Source: Paraburkholderia phenazinium
GTDB lineage: Bacteria; Pseudomonadota; Gammaproteobacteria; Burkholderiales; Burkholderiaceae
Length of the DNA stretch: 64,000 bases
Reading direction: 5' to 3'
NCBI RefSeq assembly: GCF_900100735.1
Contig: NZ_FNCJ01000011.1
Coordinates: forward strand, 124,001-188,000
Positions 35,860 to 44,775 of this stretch are shown here, piece after piece. A program made the position numbers and the translations under genes. Below the pieces are notes generated by a model. It was not told where the DNA came from, made no database searches, and saw nothing but the letters and a program-made list of their open reading frames with translations. Positions within the stretch are counted from its first letter, which is position 1. Every line of letters begins with the position of its first letter.

Positions 35860-37166
35860 ATGAAATTCGATAAGGTAAGACTGACCAACTATCGATGCCA
35901 TCGTGATCTGGAGGCCTGCTTCACGCCGAATTTCAATGTGCTGATCGGGGTCAACGGCAGTGGGAAAACCTCGCTCCTAAGGGCGATCGCGGAGACTTTT
36001 TCTGGATTTATACACTTCGCCGCCCTCGGAACGACGCTCATTCCCCACTCGCGCCCGACTCGATTCGCGTTGAACGGCTCGAAACAGGAGGCCGCTTAAG
36101 GTTCGAGCCGCAGTATCCGGTGGTTGTCGATGCAAGCGGAACATTCGCCGGCAGGCCGGTGAGTTGGGGAGTGACGCGCGCTTCGGCGGCAAAGCCAATC
36201 GAGTGGCTCGGGTCACCTCCGGGAAACGTGTGGCTACGTGCCCAAGGCCAGTCAGAAACAAGCCAACCCGGGCAAACACTCCCTGTGCTGGCTTTCTATC
36301 GTGCCAACCGCCACTGGAATACGCCGCAAAATAACGAGTTGGCCGCGGCTACTCAGAAGTACAGCCGAGCCGACGGGTATCGAAATTACTGGGACGCCTC
36401 CACAGACTCCGGCGTGCTCAACACGTGGGTAATTTCCAAGTGCCTTGAGCGTTTCCAGGTGTCGTCCGAAACCGGCATCGCCTTTGATGACGTCCACGAC
36501 GATGAACTAGCACTCGTCAATAGCGCCATTTCCAACGCTATAGAGGAAGCAGAAGGCGTCAAATACGACATGCGAGAGAAGAGCCTGCTAGTCGAATGGA
36601 AGCAGCCTGCGCTGTCCGAACGACGTCCCACGATATTCGAAAATCTCAGCGATGGCCAAAAAGCAATTATCGGCCTGATCTCGGACATTGCGAGGCGGAT
36701 CTGCCTACTGAATCCGCATCTTGGCCAAGAAGTCATGACTCAGACGCCCGGGATCGTACTTATCGACGAGCTCGACATGCATTTGCATCCGAAGTGGCAG
36801 CGGTCCCTGACGCGAGGATTGCAAGCAGCCTTCCCGTCCGTCCAGTTCATCGTCGCAAGCCATTCGCCACAAATACTTAGCGAAATGCAACCGGAGCAGA
36901 TCATCGTACTCACCGCGGGTTCCGCCTCGAATCCGCAGGTGAGCTACGGACTCGACTCCAGCGCTGTCCTTGAAGAGATCATGGACGCGTCTGCCCGACC
37001 AACTGAGATCAAAGGCGATCTGGAACAACTGTTTGCGGCGCTTGAACGAAATGAGCTCGACGCCGCACGACAAATGCTCGCCAACTTGCGAAACAATGCA
37101 CCGGGAATCGCTGATCTGAATCGTGCAGAAGCGCTGCTGAAACGCGAAGAGGTTCTCGGCCGATGA
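35860..37166 (+). pseudogene. Septu-like (PtuA-type) AAA ATPase, interrupted by a frameshift
   Basis: Two frames together make one SMC/OLD-like ATPase. 35860-36099 encodes MKFDKVRLTNYRCHRDLEA and Walker A GVNGSGKTSLLRA. From about 36050 the continuation lies in another frame (DSIRVERLETGGRLRFEPQYPV) and runs to 37166 with NLSDGQKAIIGL (signature), GIVLIDELDMHLHPKWQ (Walker B) and VASHSPQILSEM. The span is 1,307 bp, not a multiple of three, consistent with one lost base or a -1 shift between about 36000 and 36060. The HNH gene overlaps its stop as ATGA. GC content is lower than that of neighbours. A sequencing error is possible. Confidence 0.75.
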
Positions 37167-37810
37167 GATTTGTAGCAAAAGATAGAGAGCCTGATTCTCT
37201 TGCTGCGTGGAAAGAGCAGGTAAACGAAGAATGGACTCCGTCATACCCTGACCTACAGAATCCAGAAAAGCGCGACGTGCACCTTGCTCTACTGACAGAA
37301 CAAGGCGGTACTTGCTGCTATTGCGGCCGAAGAATCAGTCTGGAAGAAAGCCATATCGAGCACTTCGTTCCTCAGGAAGCGAGTGAGGACCTCGCGCTCG
37401 AGTATCGCAATCTACATGCGTCATGTATCCGGGCCCTCACGCCAAGGCTCCCTCTCCATTGTGGTCACGCGAAAGGCCAGCACCTGGATTTGAAACGAAG
37501 CATATCGCCGCTCGACCCTGCCTACGAACACCGCTTTCGATATGCGCTGGATGGCGGTTTGCTCCCTGCAAATGAGGCCGACGAAAACGCACGTTATATG
37601 ATCGACCTCCTTAAACTCGACATTGCAGCACTGCGCAATCGGCGCGAGGCGATTTTGGCAGGTATGTTCGATAACGAGTTTCTTGCGTCCGCAACTGACG
37701 AAGACCTCGAGAAAATCCGCGAGACTTACCGAACGCGCGATGGCGATAGAAACTTTCAGGACTTTGCGCACGTCATCGCCAGGTTCGCCGAACAGCTAAT
37801 GGGCGTTTGA
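37163..37810 (+). CDS. HNH-family endonuclease of TIGR02646 type (PtuB-like)
   Basis: The 215-residue protein begins MRFVAKDREPDSLAAWK. It has the zinc/HNH core CCYCGRRISLEESHIEHFVPQ (Cys pair, then IEHF with the catalytic His) and a later HCGHAKGQ. It matches the HNH proteins that accompany PtuA ATPases in Septu systems and in some retrons. It overlaps the ATPase gene by 4 bp and appears intact. As effector of an anti-phage pair it would cleave nucleic acid when the ATPase is triggered. No reverse transcriptase is present, so a retron is unlikely. Base composition suggests horizontal acquisition. Confidence 0.82.
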   Translation: MRFVAKDREPDSLAAWKEQVNEEWTPSYPDLQNPEKRDVHLALLTEQGGTCCYCGRRISLEESHIEHFVPQEASEDLALEYRNLHASCIRALTPRLPLHCGHAKGQHLDLKRSISPLDPAYEHRFRYALDGGLLPANEADENARYMIDLLKLDIAALRNRREAILAGMFDNEFLASATDEDLEKIRETYRTRDGDRNFQDFAHVIARFAEQLMGV

Positions 37811-37867
37811 GGTTACTTCGCAATCGCAGTACAGTAGTTGCCCCTTCTTCCGCAGCCGTACCCCATC

Positions 37868-38137
37868 ATGCGCACCACCCGAGCCATCCACGCCGTCGAA
37901 CGGCTGAAAACCCGCAGCGGCAATCCGCAGTTTGCGGCGATCAGCCTGTCCGGCGGCCTGTTTTACCTGGTCGACAAATCGAGCGGCGCCGACAAAAAAG
38001 TCTCCGACCCGCTGACGCTCGACGATTTCGTCAAATTCGTCGACGCCTTCGGGCCGCCGAAGCCGCGCAAGGCCAGCAAGCTCGATCTGGCGTTCGAAGA
38101 GCAGATCAGGAAGAGCAAAGGCCGCGACGAGACCTGA
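37868..38137 (+). CDS. Small conserved hypothetical protein
   Basis: The 89-residue protein starts MRTTRAIHAVERLKTRSGNP, then GLFYLVDKSSGADKKVSDPLTLDDFVKFVDAFGPP, with a lysine-rich C-terminal tail (KPRKASKLDLAFEEQ). It has no signal peptide or known catalytic motif. GC-rich codon use matches the host, unlike the ATPase/HNH pair just before it, so it probably belongs to the ancestral chromosome. The function is unknown. Confidence 0.65.
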   Translation: MRTTRAIHAVERLKTRSGNPQFAAISLSGGLFYLVDKSSGADKKVSDPLTLDDFVKFVDAFGPPKPRKASKLDLAFEEQIRKSKGRDET

Positions 38138-38164
38138 ACGGAACTGGCGAAGCGAAGCGCCTGC

Positions 38165-38872
38165 CTACCGGCACAACGGCGGCGCCCGATGCAAGGCATC
38201 GTTCTCGATGATATTCACGCCACGCGTGTCGTTGCTGAGCACCTCGGTCACCAGCGCCCGCGCCACCCGCTCCACCGAGACGGAGCGCCACTTCAGCGGT
38301 AGATACACGCCAACGTGCCGGGCAATGCTCTCCAGCGGCCGGCTCTCGGTACGCTCGCCCATCAGGAACGAGGGCCTGACGATCGTCAGCGTCGGATAGT
38401 CGAGTTTCCTCAGCCCTTCCTCCACATTCCCTTTCACCCGGCTGTAAAAGGTCCGGGCATGCGGATCGGCGCCGATCGCACTGACAAGCGCAAAGTGCGA
38501 CGCGCCGTGGCGGCGTGCGATGCCGGCAATCCGCAGGGGGTACTCGTAGTCCACTTTGCGGAACGCAGCTTGCGAACCCGCGGTGCGGATGGTGGTGCCG
38601 AGCGCGCAGATGACCGCATCGACATCGAACACGTCCGAATCCGCATCGGGCCAGTCATAGTCGATCAGATGCTCGACGACCCGGTTGGTCGCGTTGAGCC
38701 CCGTCACCGCCGCCCCCGAGGCGCGGCGCACAAGCTGTCGAACCTCGCCGACGCGGTCGTCTCTGGCGAGCAGGCGCAGGCAAGCGCTGCCGACCAGGCC
38801 CGTGCCGCCAAGCAGCAGGACGGTCTGTTTACGAACGGCTTTGGACTGGCTGGACGCGAGGGGAGTCGACAT
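38165..38872 (-). CDS. NAD(P)-binding Rossmann-fold protein (atypical SDR)
   Basis: The 235-residue protein has the N-terminal dinucleotide-binding motif LLLGGTGLVGSACLRLL. It continues with AVICALGTTIRTAGSQ, KVDYEYPLRIAGIARRHGASHFALVSAIGA and FYSRVKGNVEEGLR, in which Tyr and Lys occupy the SDR active-site pattern. It resembles HTATIP2/YwnB-like proteins that lack defined substrates. The ATG at 38872 suits the family start. Confidence 0.82.
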   Translation of the reverse strand: MSTPLASSQSKAVRKQTVLLLGGTGLVGSACLRLLARDDRVGEVRQLVRRASGAAVTGLNATNRVVEHLIDYDWPDADSDVFDVDAVICALGTTIRTAGSQAAFRKVDYEYPLRIAGIARRHGASHFALVSAIGADPHARTFYSRVKGNVEEGLRKLDYPTLTIVRPSFLMGERTESRPLESIARHVGVYLPLKWRSVSVERVARALVTEVLSNDTRGVNIIENDALHRAPPLCR

Positions 38873-38925
38873 GCGTGAGTCCGTGAAAAGGGGCACCGCA
38901 GCATCTTACCGCGTCGTCCCAATGC

Positions 38926-40077
38926 TTACCCGCCCCGCACTTCGTGGATCTGTCCATGGGCCGCGCTGCTTGCGAGCACCGCTTCGATGAAGTGCAATCC
39001 GGCGACGCCGTCGTCTACGGTCGTCAGAAGCCGGCTTTCCGGCGGCAGCGGCTGGCCGGCATTTAACGCCTCGATCTGCAGCGCCGCGTCTTGATAGAGC
39101 TGGGCGAACGCCTCCAGGTAGCCTTCCGGATGCCCGGGCGGAACGCGCGTCGCATGCGCGGCGATCGCGCTTCGCACCCGGCCACGGGTGAGCCGCTGCG
39201 CGAGACCGCCAAGCGGCGTGAGCCACAGTTCGTTGGGGTTCTCCTGATCGAAGGATAGACCCGCTTTCGTGCCGTATACGCGCAGCCGCAGCGCGTTCTC
39301 GGCGCCGCTCGCCACCTGGCTTGCCCACAGCATGCCGCGCGCGCCGTTCTCATAGCGCAGCATCGCCTGCACGTGATCGTCGACGCGGCGGCCCGGCACG
39401 AAGGTGTGCAGTTCGGCCGACAGCCACTTAGGCTGCATCCCGGTCACAAACGCGGCCAGGTGATACGCATGCGTGCCGATATCGCCGAGACACCCTGCCG
39501 GGCCGGCCTGCGACGGATCGGTACGCCAGCCGGCCTGTTTGTTGGTGCCGGTCGTCTCGATCGGCTCCGCCAGCCAGTCCTGCGCATATTCGACCTGCAC
39601 GACGCGCACCTCGCCGAGTTCGCCGGCCTCGACCAGTTCGCGCGCATGACGCACCAGCGGATAACCGGAATAGGTGTGCGTCAGCGCGAACAGCAGGTGC
39701 TTCTCGCGCGCGAGCTTCGCCAGCGCCTGCCCTTCGGCGAGCGAGACCGCGAGCGGTTTGTCGCAGATCACGTGAATCCCGGCTTCGAGAAACGCCGTGG
39801 CGACCGGCGCATGCAGATGGTTGGGCGTAACGATCGCCACCGCGTCGATGCCGTCGTCCTCGCGCGCGGCTTCCGCTTGCGCCATCTCGCGCCAGTGCGC
39901 GTAACTGCGGGCAATGCCGGCCTCCGCCGCGCTTGCCGCGGCTCGCTGGGGATCGGACGACAGGGCCCCCGCCACCAGTTCGAAGCGATCGTCGAGGCGC
40001 GCGGCGATCCGATGCACCGCGCCGATAAAGGCGCCCTGCCCGCCGCCGACCATGCCCAGGCGTAATTTTCGTGTCAT
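38926..40077 (-). CDS. Gfo/Idh/MocA-family oxidoreductase
   Basis: The 383-residue protein has the N-terminal Rossmann motif LGMVGGGQGAFIGAVHRIA, then DAVAIVTPNHLHAPVATAFLEAG and the family's active-site CDKPLAVSLAEG (Lys). The C-terminal domain has GPAGCLGDIGTHAYHLAAFVTG, with the catalytic DIGTH. Such enzymes oxidise sugars or inositols with NAD(P). The ATG at 40077 follows AAAGGAGC; the open frame continues 77 codons upstream without similarity. It is the last gene of the sugar operon on the - strand. Confidence 0.9.
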   Translation of the reverse strand: MTRKLRLGMVGGGQGAFIGAVHRIAARLDDRFELVAGALSSDPQRAAASAAEAGIARSYAHWREMAQAEAAREDDGIDAVAIVTPNHLHAPVATAFLEAGIHVICDKPLAVSLAEGQALAKLAREKHLLFALTHTYSGYPLVRHARELVEAGELGEVRVVQVEYAQDWLAEPIETTGTNKQAGWRTDPSQAGPAGCLGDIGTHAYHLAAFVTGMQPKWLSAELHTFVPGRRVDDHVQAMLRYENGARGMLWASQVASGAENALRLRVYGTKAGLSFDQENPNELWLTPLGGLAQRLTRGRVRSAIAAHATRVPPGHPEGYLEAFAQLYQDAALQIEALNAGQPLPPESRLLTTVDDGVAGLHFIEAVLASSAAHGQIHEVRGG

Positions 40078-40154
40078 GGGAGATGCTCCTTTGATGATGC
40101 GTTTGGGCGCGCGTCGCCACATGGGTCGTCGCGCCAGCGCGCGACGCCGCTTGC

Positions 40155-41213
40155 TCAGAGGCCCAGCAGGCGCTTCAATTGCGCAGTGTCTACGCCGCTG
40201 CCGGCGAAGTCGTCGAACGTATGTTCGGCGACACGAATGATGTGACGGCGAATGAACTCCTCGCCCTCGCGTGCGCCATCTTCCGGATGCTTCAGTGCAC
40301 ATTCCCATTCGAGGACGGCCCAGCCCGGGTAATCGTACTGCGCCATCTTCGAGAAGATCGCGCCGAAGTCGATCTGGCCGTCGCCAAGCGACCTGAAGCG
40401 GCCCGGACGTTCGGTCCAGCCGCTGTAACTCCCATACACACCGGCCTTGCCCGTTGGACGAAACTCCGCATCCTTGACGTGGAAGGCTTTAATGCGCTCG
40501 TGATAGATATCGATGAACGCAAGGTAATCGAGTTGCTGCAAAACATAGTGGCTCGGATCGAACAGGATGTTCGCGCGGTGCCGTGCGCGAGTTCCGTTCA
40601 GGCGCTCCAGAAAACGCTCGAACGTCACGCCGTCGTGCAGGTCCTCGCCCGGATGCAGTTCGTACGCAACGTCCACGCCCACCTCGTCGAATGCCTCGAG
40701 AATCGGCGTCCAGCGGCGCGCGAGTTCATCGAAGGCGGCGTCCACGAGGCCCGCGGGCCGCTGCGGCCACGGGTAGATATACGGCCAGGCCAGTGCACCG
40801 GAAAACGACACATGCGTGTCGAGCCCGAGACGCCGCGACGCCTGCGCCGCCAGCTTCAGTTGCTGGATGGCCCACTCGGTGCGCGCCGCTGGATTGCCGC
40901 GCACGTGCGGTGCGGCGAAGCCGTCGAACAGCAGGTCATAGGCCGGATGCACCGCCACCAGTTGCCCCTGCAGATGGGTCGCCAACTCGGTGATCTCGAC
41001 ACCGGCGTCGGCCACCACGCCCAGCAGATCGTCGCAATATGTCTGGCTCGCCGCCGCCTGCTCGAGGTCGATCAGGCGTGCGTCGACCGGCACCTGAATC
41101 CCCTCATAGCCGAGCTTGGCAGCCCAGCCGGCCAGGTTCTCCAGCGTATCGAAGGGCGCCTTGTCGCCCAGGAACTGGGCGAGATAGATCGCCGGCCCCT
41201 TGATGGTTTTCAT
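40155..41213 (-). CDS. Sugar phosphate isomerase/epimerase family protein
   Basis: A 352-residue TIM-barrel protein (xylose-isomerase-like superfamily). It has LGYEGIQVPVDARLIDLEQA, VDVAYELHPGEDLHDG (Glu and His metal ligands), NILFDPSHYVLQQLDY and HVKDAEFRPTG. It sits between the binding protein and the oxidoreductase of the same operon. Similar pairs act in inositol or keto-sugar catabolism; the true substrate cannot be told from sequence. Confidence 0.87.
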   Translation of the reverse strand: MKTIKGPAIYLAQFLGDKAPFDTLENLAGWAAKLGYEGIQVPVDARLIDLEQAAASQTYCDDLLGVVADAGVEITELATHLQGQLVAVHPAYDLLFDGFAAPHVRGNPAARTEWAIQQLKLAAQASRRLGLDTHVSFSGALAWPYIYPWPQRPAGLVDAAFDELARRWTPILEAFDEVGVDVAYELHPGEDLHDGVTFERFLERLNGTRARHRANILFDPSHYVLQQLDYLAFIDIYHERIKAFHVKDAEFRPTGKAGVYGSYSGWTERPGRFRSLGDGQIDFGAIFSKMAQYDYPGWAVLEWECALKHPEDGAREGEEFIRRHIIRVAEHTFDDFAGSGVDTAQLKRLLGL

Positions 41214-41271
41214 CGTGTCGCTCCTCGCTCAAAGCCTGGGCCGCACGCCGCCGGGCGCGCGGCCCAGCACA

Positions 41272-42234
41272 TCAAAACGGCGAATCCGGGAAGTAGTAGT
41301 CTTTGGCATTGTCCTTGGTGATGAGCACCGACGGCACGATCGTCGTCGGCGGCAACGTCTGGCCCTTCAGACGGGCTTCGGCAGTCAGCTTGATCGCGTC
41401 GTAGATGAACTTGGGCGAATACGTGACGTCCGCGTTGATGAGCCTGTCGCCATCCATCACACGCTTGACCATCTCTTTCGAGCCGGCGCCGCCGAGCACT
41501 TCCTTGATGTCCGTGCGCTTCGCCTGATCGATGGCCTTGAGCACGCCCACCGACATGTCGTCATCGGCGGACCAGACCGCATCGATATGCTTGAAGCGCG
41601 TCAGGTAATCCTGCATCACCTTGAACGCGTCGTCGCGATTCCAGTTGGCGTATTTCGCGTCGAGCACCTTCACGCCGGGACACGCCTTCAATGCGTTGGT
41701 GAACGCGGTATAGCGTTCGTTATCGAGCGTGGTCGGAATGCCGCGCAGCGCAACGATGTCGCCCTGGCCGTTCAGCGTCTTGCAGAAGTACTCGCCGGCG
41801 AGTCTGCCGAAGGCAGTGTTGTCGCCGGCCACGTAAGCGTCCTGCGCACTGGTGTCGGTCAGGCCGCGATCCACCACGGTCACGTAGATGCCTTTCTTCT
41901 TCACCTGCGCTACGGGCTGGGTCAGCGAAGCCGATTCATGCGGGAAGATCACAAGCGCGTTGATCTTGTTGACCGTGACCATGTCCTGCAACTGGTTGGC
42001 CTGTTCCGGCGCGCTCGCCGAGGTTTTGAGGATCACTTTCAGGTCGGGATGCGCCTTCTCCAGGTCCTCCTTGGCCTTGTTGGCCCACCAGTCGATGCCG
42101 CCGGTAAAGCCGTGATCGGCCGTCGGTATCGCCACGCCCAGAACGACCTTGTCGTCGGCGCGCGCTGCGCCCGTCGTCCCCAGTATCCCCAACGCCAGCA
42201 CGCCGGCGCCGACCGCTCGAATGACCTGCTTCAT
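41272..42234 (-). CDS. Sugar ABC transporter periplasmic binding protein (RbsB-like)
   Basis: The 320-residue protein has a signal peptide (MKQVIRAVGAGVLALGILG, cleavage after ARA). The mature part resembles ribose/inositol-binding proteins: DKVVLGVAIPTADHGFTGGIDWWANKAKEDLEKAHPD, NALVIFPHESASLT, VVDRGLTDTSAQDAYVAGDNTAFGR and IDAVWSADDDMSVGVLKA. It lies 56 bp after the permease gene. The ligand is likely a pentose, hexose or cyclitol. Confidence 0.9.
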   Translation of the reverse strand: MKQVIRAVGAGVLALGILGTTGAARADDKVVLGVAIPTADHGFTGGIDWWANKAKEDLEKAHPDLKVILKTSASAPEQANQLQDMVTVNKINALVIFPHESASLTQPVAQVKKKGIYVTVVDRGLTDTSAQDAYVAGDNTAFGRLAGEYFCKTLNGQGDIVALRGIPTTLDNERYTAFTNALKACPGVKVLDAKYANWNRDDAFKVMQDYLTRFKHIDAVWSADDDMSVGVLKAIDQAKRTDIKEVLGGAGSKEMVKRVMDGDRLINADVTYSPKFIYDAIKLTAEARLKGQTLPPTTIVPSVLITKDNAKDYYFPDSPF

Positions 42235-42290
42235 GGTTGTGTCTCCAGTTTGTGAGCGCTTTCGTGCGCCCCGGATTTTTGCACTGCTGC

Positions 42291-43304
42291 TTAGCGTCGC
42301 CCACGCTGCAAAAACGCCACGACGATAATCACCGCGCCCTGCACCGCCGCGTTCAGATACACGCTGATGATGCTGGTCAGATTGAGAATGTTCGCGATCA
42401 CCGAAAGCAGGATCGCGCCGATCACCGTACCGATCACGCGTCCCTCGCCGCCCTTGAGCGCGGTGCCGCCGACCACCACCGCCGCGATCGCCTCCAGTTC
42501 CCACAAGATTCCAGTGGTCGGCGTGGCCGAACCGAGCCGCGGCACGTACAACACCGTCGCGACGCCGACGCAAATACCAAGCAGTACGTAAGTAACGATC
42601 TTGACCGTATCGACGCGGATCGCCGCGTAGCGCGCGACCTGTTCGTTCGAGCCGATTGCCTGCACATGCCGGCCGAACGCGGTGCGGTTGAGGATCAGCG
42701 TGCCGCCCGCCGCCACCACGAGAAACACCCAGATCGGCACCGGCACGCCGAGCAGGCTCGCGTAATAGACAGGGCCGTAGAGATCGCTCAACGAGTTGTT
42801 GAGCGTGAGCGCGCCGCCGTCGGCGAGCCATGTGAGCACCGCGCGAAAAATGCCGAGCGTGCCCAGCGTGACGATGAACGGCTCGATGCGCCCCTTGGTG
42901 ATCAAGAGGCCGTGCGCCCAGCCGAACAGTCCACCCAATACAAGCGCAAGCACGATGCCGATGGCGATGATCGCCAGCGGCGCGAGGGTGTGGCCGCCCA
43001 CGCCCGCCGACAAGCCGTTCATCAGCCAGATCATGCTGCCGGCGATCAACGCGGCCATCGAGCCGACCGACAGATCGATGCCCCCGGAGATGATCACGAA
43101 GGTCTCGCCGACCGCGATGATGCCGATGAACGAGGTGCGGGTGAGCACGTTCATCAGGTTATCGATGGTCGCGAAGTCATGATTGAGCAGCGTGCCGGCG
43201 ATGCACAGCACGATGAGGCCCGCGAGCGGCCCCAGCCCATACAGATGGTGCGCGAGACGCAGCGCACGTCCGGATTGCGCGGCTTCAGTGGGTGCCGGTC
43301 GCAT
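42291..43304 (-). CDS. Sugar ABC transporter permease (RbsC-like)
   Basis: The 337-residue polytopic protein has the RbsC/XylH/YjfF pattern: SFIGIIAVGETFVIISGGIDLSVGSMAAL, then FIVTLGTLGIFRAVLTWLADGGA and IAAVVVGGTALKGGEGRVIGTVIGA, the permease cytoplasmic-loop motif. Its start overlaps the ATPase gene by 20 bp, so expression is coupled. Confidence 0.92.
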   Translation of the reverse strand: MRPAPTEAAQSGRALRLAHHLYGLGPLAGLIVLCIAGTLLNHDFATIDNLMNVLTRTSFIGIIAVGETFVIISGGIDLSVGSMAALIAGSMIWLMNGLSAGVGGHTLAPLAIIAIGIVLALVLGGLFGWAHGLLITKGRIEPFIVTLGTLGIFRAVLTWLADGGALTLNNSLSDLYGPVYYASLLGVPVPIWVFLVVAAGGTLILNRTAFGRHVQAIGSNEQVARYAAIRVDTVKIVTYVLLGICVGVATVLYVPRLGSATPTTGILWELEAIAAVVVGGTALKGGEGRVIGTVIGAILLSVIANILNLTSIISVYLNAAVQGAVIIVVAFLQRGRR

Positions 43305-44772
43305 GAGCGATCAACTCCTCTTCGGTCAGGTGGTCGAGATCGAGCGTGGCCTGCAGGCGGCCGGCGCGCATCACGGCGACGCGATGGCACAGGCCGATCA
43401 GCTCGATCAGCTCAGATGAGATGACGATCACCGCGCGCCCCTGGGCGGCGAGCCGGTGAATCAGGAAATAGATGTCGCGCTTCGAGCCGACATCGACGCC
43501 GCGGGTCGGCTCGTCGAGCACCACCACGTTCGGGTCGGGCTGCAGGAACTTGGCGAGCGCGAGCTTCTGCTGGTTGCCGCCCGAGAGCATGCGGGCGCGG
43601 CTCGACAGGTCGCCGGTGCGAATGCCGAAATCGCTGACCGCCTGCTGCAGGGCCACCCGCCCCGCTTTCAGATCGAGCAGCGGATGCGTGTAGCGCTCGA
43701 GCGTCATCAGCGTGAGGTTGTCCTGCAAGTTCAGATTGACGTGCAGTGCCTTGCCTTTGCGGTCCTCGCTGAGGTACGTGAGACCGTGGCGCATGGCATC
43801 GCGCGGCCTTTTCACATCGACCGCGCGCCCGCCAATCTCGATGCGCCCGGCACTGCGGCGGCGCAAGCCGAGGATCGCCTCGAAGGCTTCTGTACGGCCG
43901 GCTCCGACCAGACCGGCGAAACCCAGCACTTCGCCCGCGCGCACTTCGAAGCTCAAATCTTCGACCCAATGCGGCACGACGAGGCCTTCGACCTTCAACG
44001 CGAGCGCGGCGTCAGCGGCCACCGGCGCCTTGTCCGGAAACATGTCGGACACGTCGCGCCCGACCATCAGGTTGGCCATCTGCTGCCGCGCCAAGCCGGC
44101 GGTTGCGCCGCGCGCGACGAAGCGGCCGTCGCGCATCACGATTACCTCGTCGGTGATGTGCTCCACTTCGTCAAGCTTGTGCGAGATGTAGATGATCGTG
44201 ACGCCGTCGGCCTTCAGTCGCATCATCAGCGCAAACAGGCGCTCGGTTTCGGCGGGCGTGAGCGTGGCGGTCGGTTCGTCCATGATCAGGAGCCGCGCGT
44301 TGCGCGAGAGCGCCTTGGCGATCTCCACCATCTGCTTTTCGGCGACGATCAGATCGCGCACCTTGGTATCCGGCGGCTTCCTCAAGCCCACCTGCGCGAG
44401 GTAGCGGGTTGCCTCGGCGCGCATCGCCGCGTCGTCGAGCAGCCAGCCACGGCGTTTTTCGTGGCCCAGATACATGTTCTGCGCAATCGACAGATGCTCC
44501 GCCAGGTTGAACTCCTGGTGAATCAGCACGATGCCGGCCGTTTCCGCCTCGCGCGAACTGGCAAACCGCTGCGCTGCGCCGTCGATCAGCAGCGTGCCGC
44601 TGGTGGCCGCCTCGTAGCCGGCGAGGATTTTCATCAGCGTGGATTTGCCCGCCCCGTTTTCGCCGAGCAGGCCGTAGATGCGGCCGGGCGCCAGCTCGAA
44701 GCTCACGCCGTGCAGCACGCGCACAGGGCCGAAGTCTTTGCGGATGTCGTCGAAGCGCACGGCGAGGCTCAT
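43285..44772 (-). CDS. Sugar ABC transporter ATPase (RbsA/MglA-like, two domains)
   Basis: The 495-residue protein has two ABC domains. The first has Walker A LLGENGAGKSTLMKILAG, NARLLIMDEPTATLTPAE (Walker B) and IYISHKLDEV. The second has a degenerate P-loop GLVGAGRTEAFEAIL, LSGGNQQKLALAKFL and VVLDEPTRGVDVGSK. This asymmetry is normal for carbohydrate importers of the RbsA/MglA class. It lies 3 bp after the LacI regulator gene. Confidence 0.93.
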   Translation of the reverse strand: MSLAVRFDDIRKDFGPVRVLHGVSFELAPGRIYGLLGENGAGKSTLMKILAGYEAATSGTLLIDGAAQRFASSREAETAGIVLIHQEFNLAEHLSIAQNMYLGHEKRRGWLLDDAAMRAEATRYLAQVGLRKPPDTKVRDLIVAEKQMVEIAKALSRNARLLIMDEPTATLTPAETERLFALMMRLKADGVTIIYISHKLDEVEHITDEVIVMRDGRFVARGATAGLARQQMANLMVGRDVSDMFPDKAPVAADAALALKVEGLVVPHWVEDLSFEVRAGEVLGFAGLVGAGRTEAFEAILGLRRRSAGRIEIGGRAVDVKRPRDAMRHGLTYLSEDRKGKALHVNLNLQDNLTLMTLERYTHPLLDLKAGRVALQQAVSDFGIRTGDLSSRARMLSGGNQQKLALAKFLQPDPNVVVLDEPTRGVDVGSKRDIYFLIHRLAAQGRAVIVISSELIELIGLCHRVAVMRAGRLQATLDLDHLTEEELIAHATGTH

Positions 44773-44775
44773 CGC

